Assembly (NCBI GenBank): GCA_022511055.1
Contig: JAFLSH010000028.1
Coordinates: forward strand, 1-15,507
DNA: 15,507 nt
Direction: 5' to 3'
Source of the DNA: Prevotella sp.
GTDB taxonomy: Bacteria > Bacteroidota > Bacteroidia > Bacteroidales > Bacteroidaceae
Part shown: positions 15,221 to 15,507 of the stretch, piece after piece
Layout: each line of letters starts with the position of its first letter
Numbering within the stretch: the first letter of the stretch is position 1
Made by a program: the position numbers and the translations under genes
The notes under the pieces: model-generated
Seen by the model: only the letters and a program-made list of their open reading frames with translations
What the model was told of the DNA's origin: nothing
Databases searched by the model: none

Positions 15221-15507
15221 ATGAAAAGAAATTATCACTTGAGAAAACATTTGATTGGGAAAGGAATTGTAGTGGCAATAGTTATAGCAATAATAGCTAT
15301 TGCAATAATGGATGTTCTTCCATTGATAATTCCTATAAAAACTGAAAAGAATCATGATATTGTTGCTCAATATCACGTGTCAATGGATAATAATAAACCG
15401 ACAATAGATATTGCAGGCATCAATTTTACTCGTGATACTGGTTATACTGCTGCTGGGAGTATAACACAAGAAAGTTTGCGAAAATTGGACTCTTTAGGTT
15501 TTTCGGC
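15221..15507 (+). CDS. Membrane-anchored protein, 5' part only; possible retropepsin-like protease
   Basis: The frame is open from the ATG at 15221 to the window end (95 codons, no stop), so the C-terminal part is missing. A basic N-terminus (MKRNYHLRKH) is followed by one long hydrophobic segment (about 11-38, rich in Ile, Val and Ala). This acts as a signal-anchor or uncleaved signal, so the remainder should be outside the cytoplasm. Residues 60-93 read PTIDIAGINFTRDTGYT, then AAGSITQESLRKLDSLGF. The pattern strand-Gly-hydrophobic-x-x-Asp-Thr-Gly (DTG at 72-74), a hydrophobic residue seven later and a helix ending in Leu-x-x-x-Gly is reminiscent of membrane-anchored retropepsin-like aspartic proteases. 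Those normally have DTGA or DTGS; here Tyr follows. Codons are AT-rich (ATA, AGA, TTG), unlike the rest of the window. I do not recognise the family with confidence. Confidence 0.75.
   Translation, partial: MKRNYHLRKHLIGKGIVVAIVIAIIAIAIMDVLPLIIPIKTEKNHDIVAQYHVSMDNNKPTIDIAGINFTRDTGYTAAGSITQESLRKLDSLGFS

Noticed and set aside
15158..15376. 72-codon minus-strand ORF rich in Tyr and Asn
   Set aside because: Low-complexity product antisense to the signal-anchor gene and its promoter; no support as a gene.

Overview
The window looks like chromosome from a Bacteroidales bacterium, most likely Prevotellaceae-like. The promoters visible are of the Bacteroidetes type (TTG or TTTG, about 20 bases, then TAnnTTTG), starts lack strong Shine-Dalgarno sequences, and the gene families fit: DUF4954 protein, lipoprotein M16 protease with the Bacteroidetes insertion, class I fumarase, M6 protease and PL11 lyase. 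Most of the window is GC-rich and codes on the plus strand. The last 750 bases are clearly AT-rich.

Layout. 1-67 is a perfect 33-bp inverted repeat. 124-2133 (minus) is a secreted PL11 rhamnogalacturonan lyase. It diverges from a plus-strand run across a 134-base gap carrying a promoter for each direction. The run is hflX, a DUF4954 beta-helix protein, an M16 lipoprotein protease, class I fumarase, a secreted M6 metalloprotease and nagB. Gaps are short or genes overlap, one clear promoter lies in front, and a strong hairpin ends it at 12663-12698, so it may be one long transcription unit. An iron-type superoxide dismutase follows with its own textbook promoter. It is separated by a shared hairpin from a convergent AAA ATPase/DUF4143 protein on the minus strand.

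The right end (14752-15507) is different. It holds four repeat units in exact 32-base phase just upstream of the ATPase gene, a consensus promoter followed by only an 18-codon ORF, and the first 95 codons of a membrane-anchored protein that runs off the window. That protein has an Asp-Thr-Gly motif reminiscent of retropepsin-like proteases.

Working together: the genes do not form one pathway. HflX (ribosome rescue), fumarase (anaerobic succinate branch), NagB (amino-sugar catabolism) and SOD (oxygen defence) are housekeeping. The two proteases and the lyase act in the envelope or outside the cell. No defence system, phage, IS element, tRNA or rRNA is recognisable. The least explained parts are the terminal palindrome, the DUF4954 gene overlapping hflX, the 32-base repeats and the truncated right-end gene.
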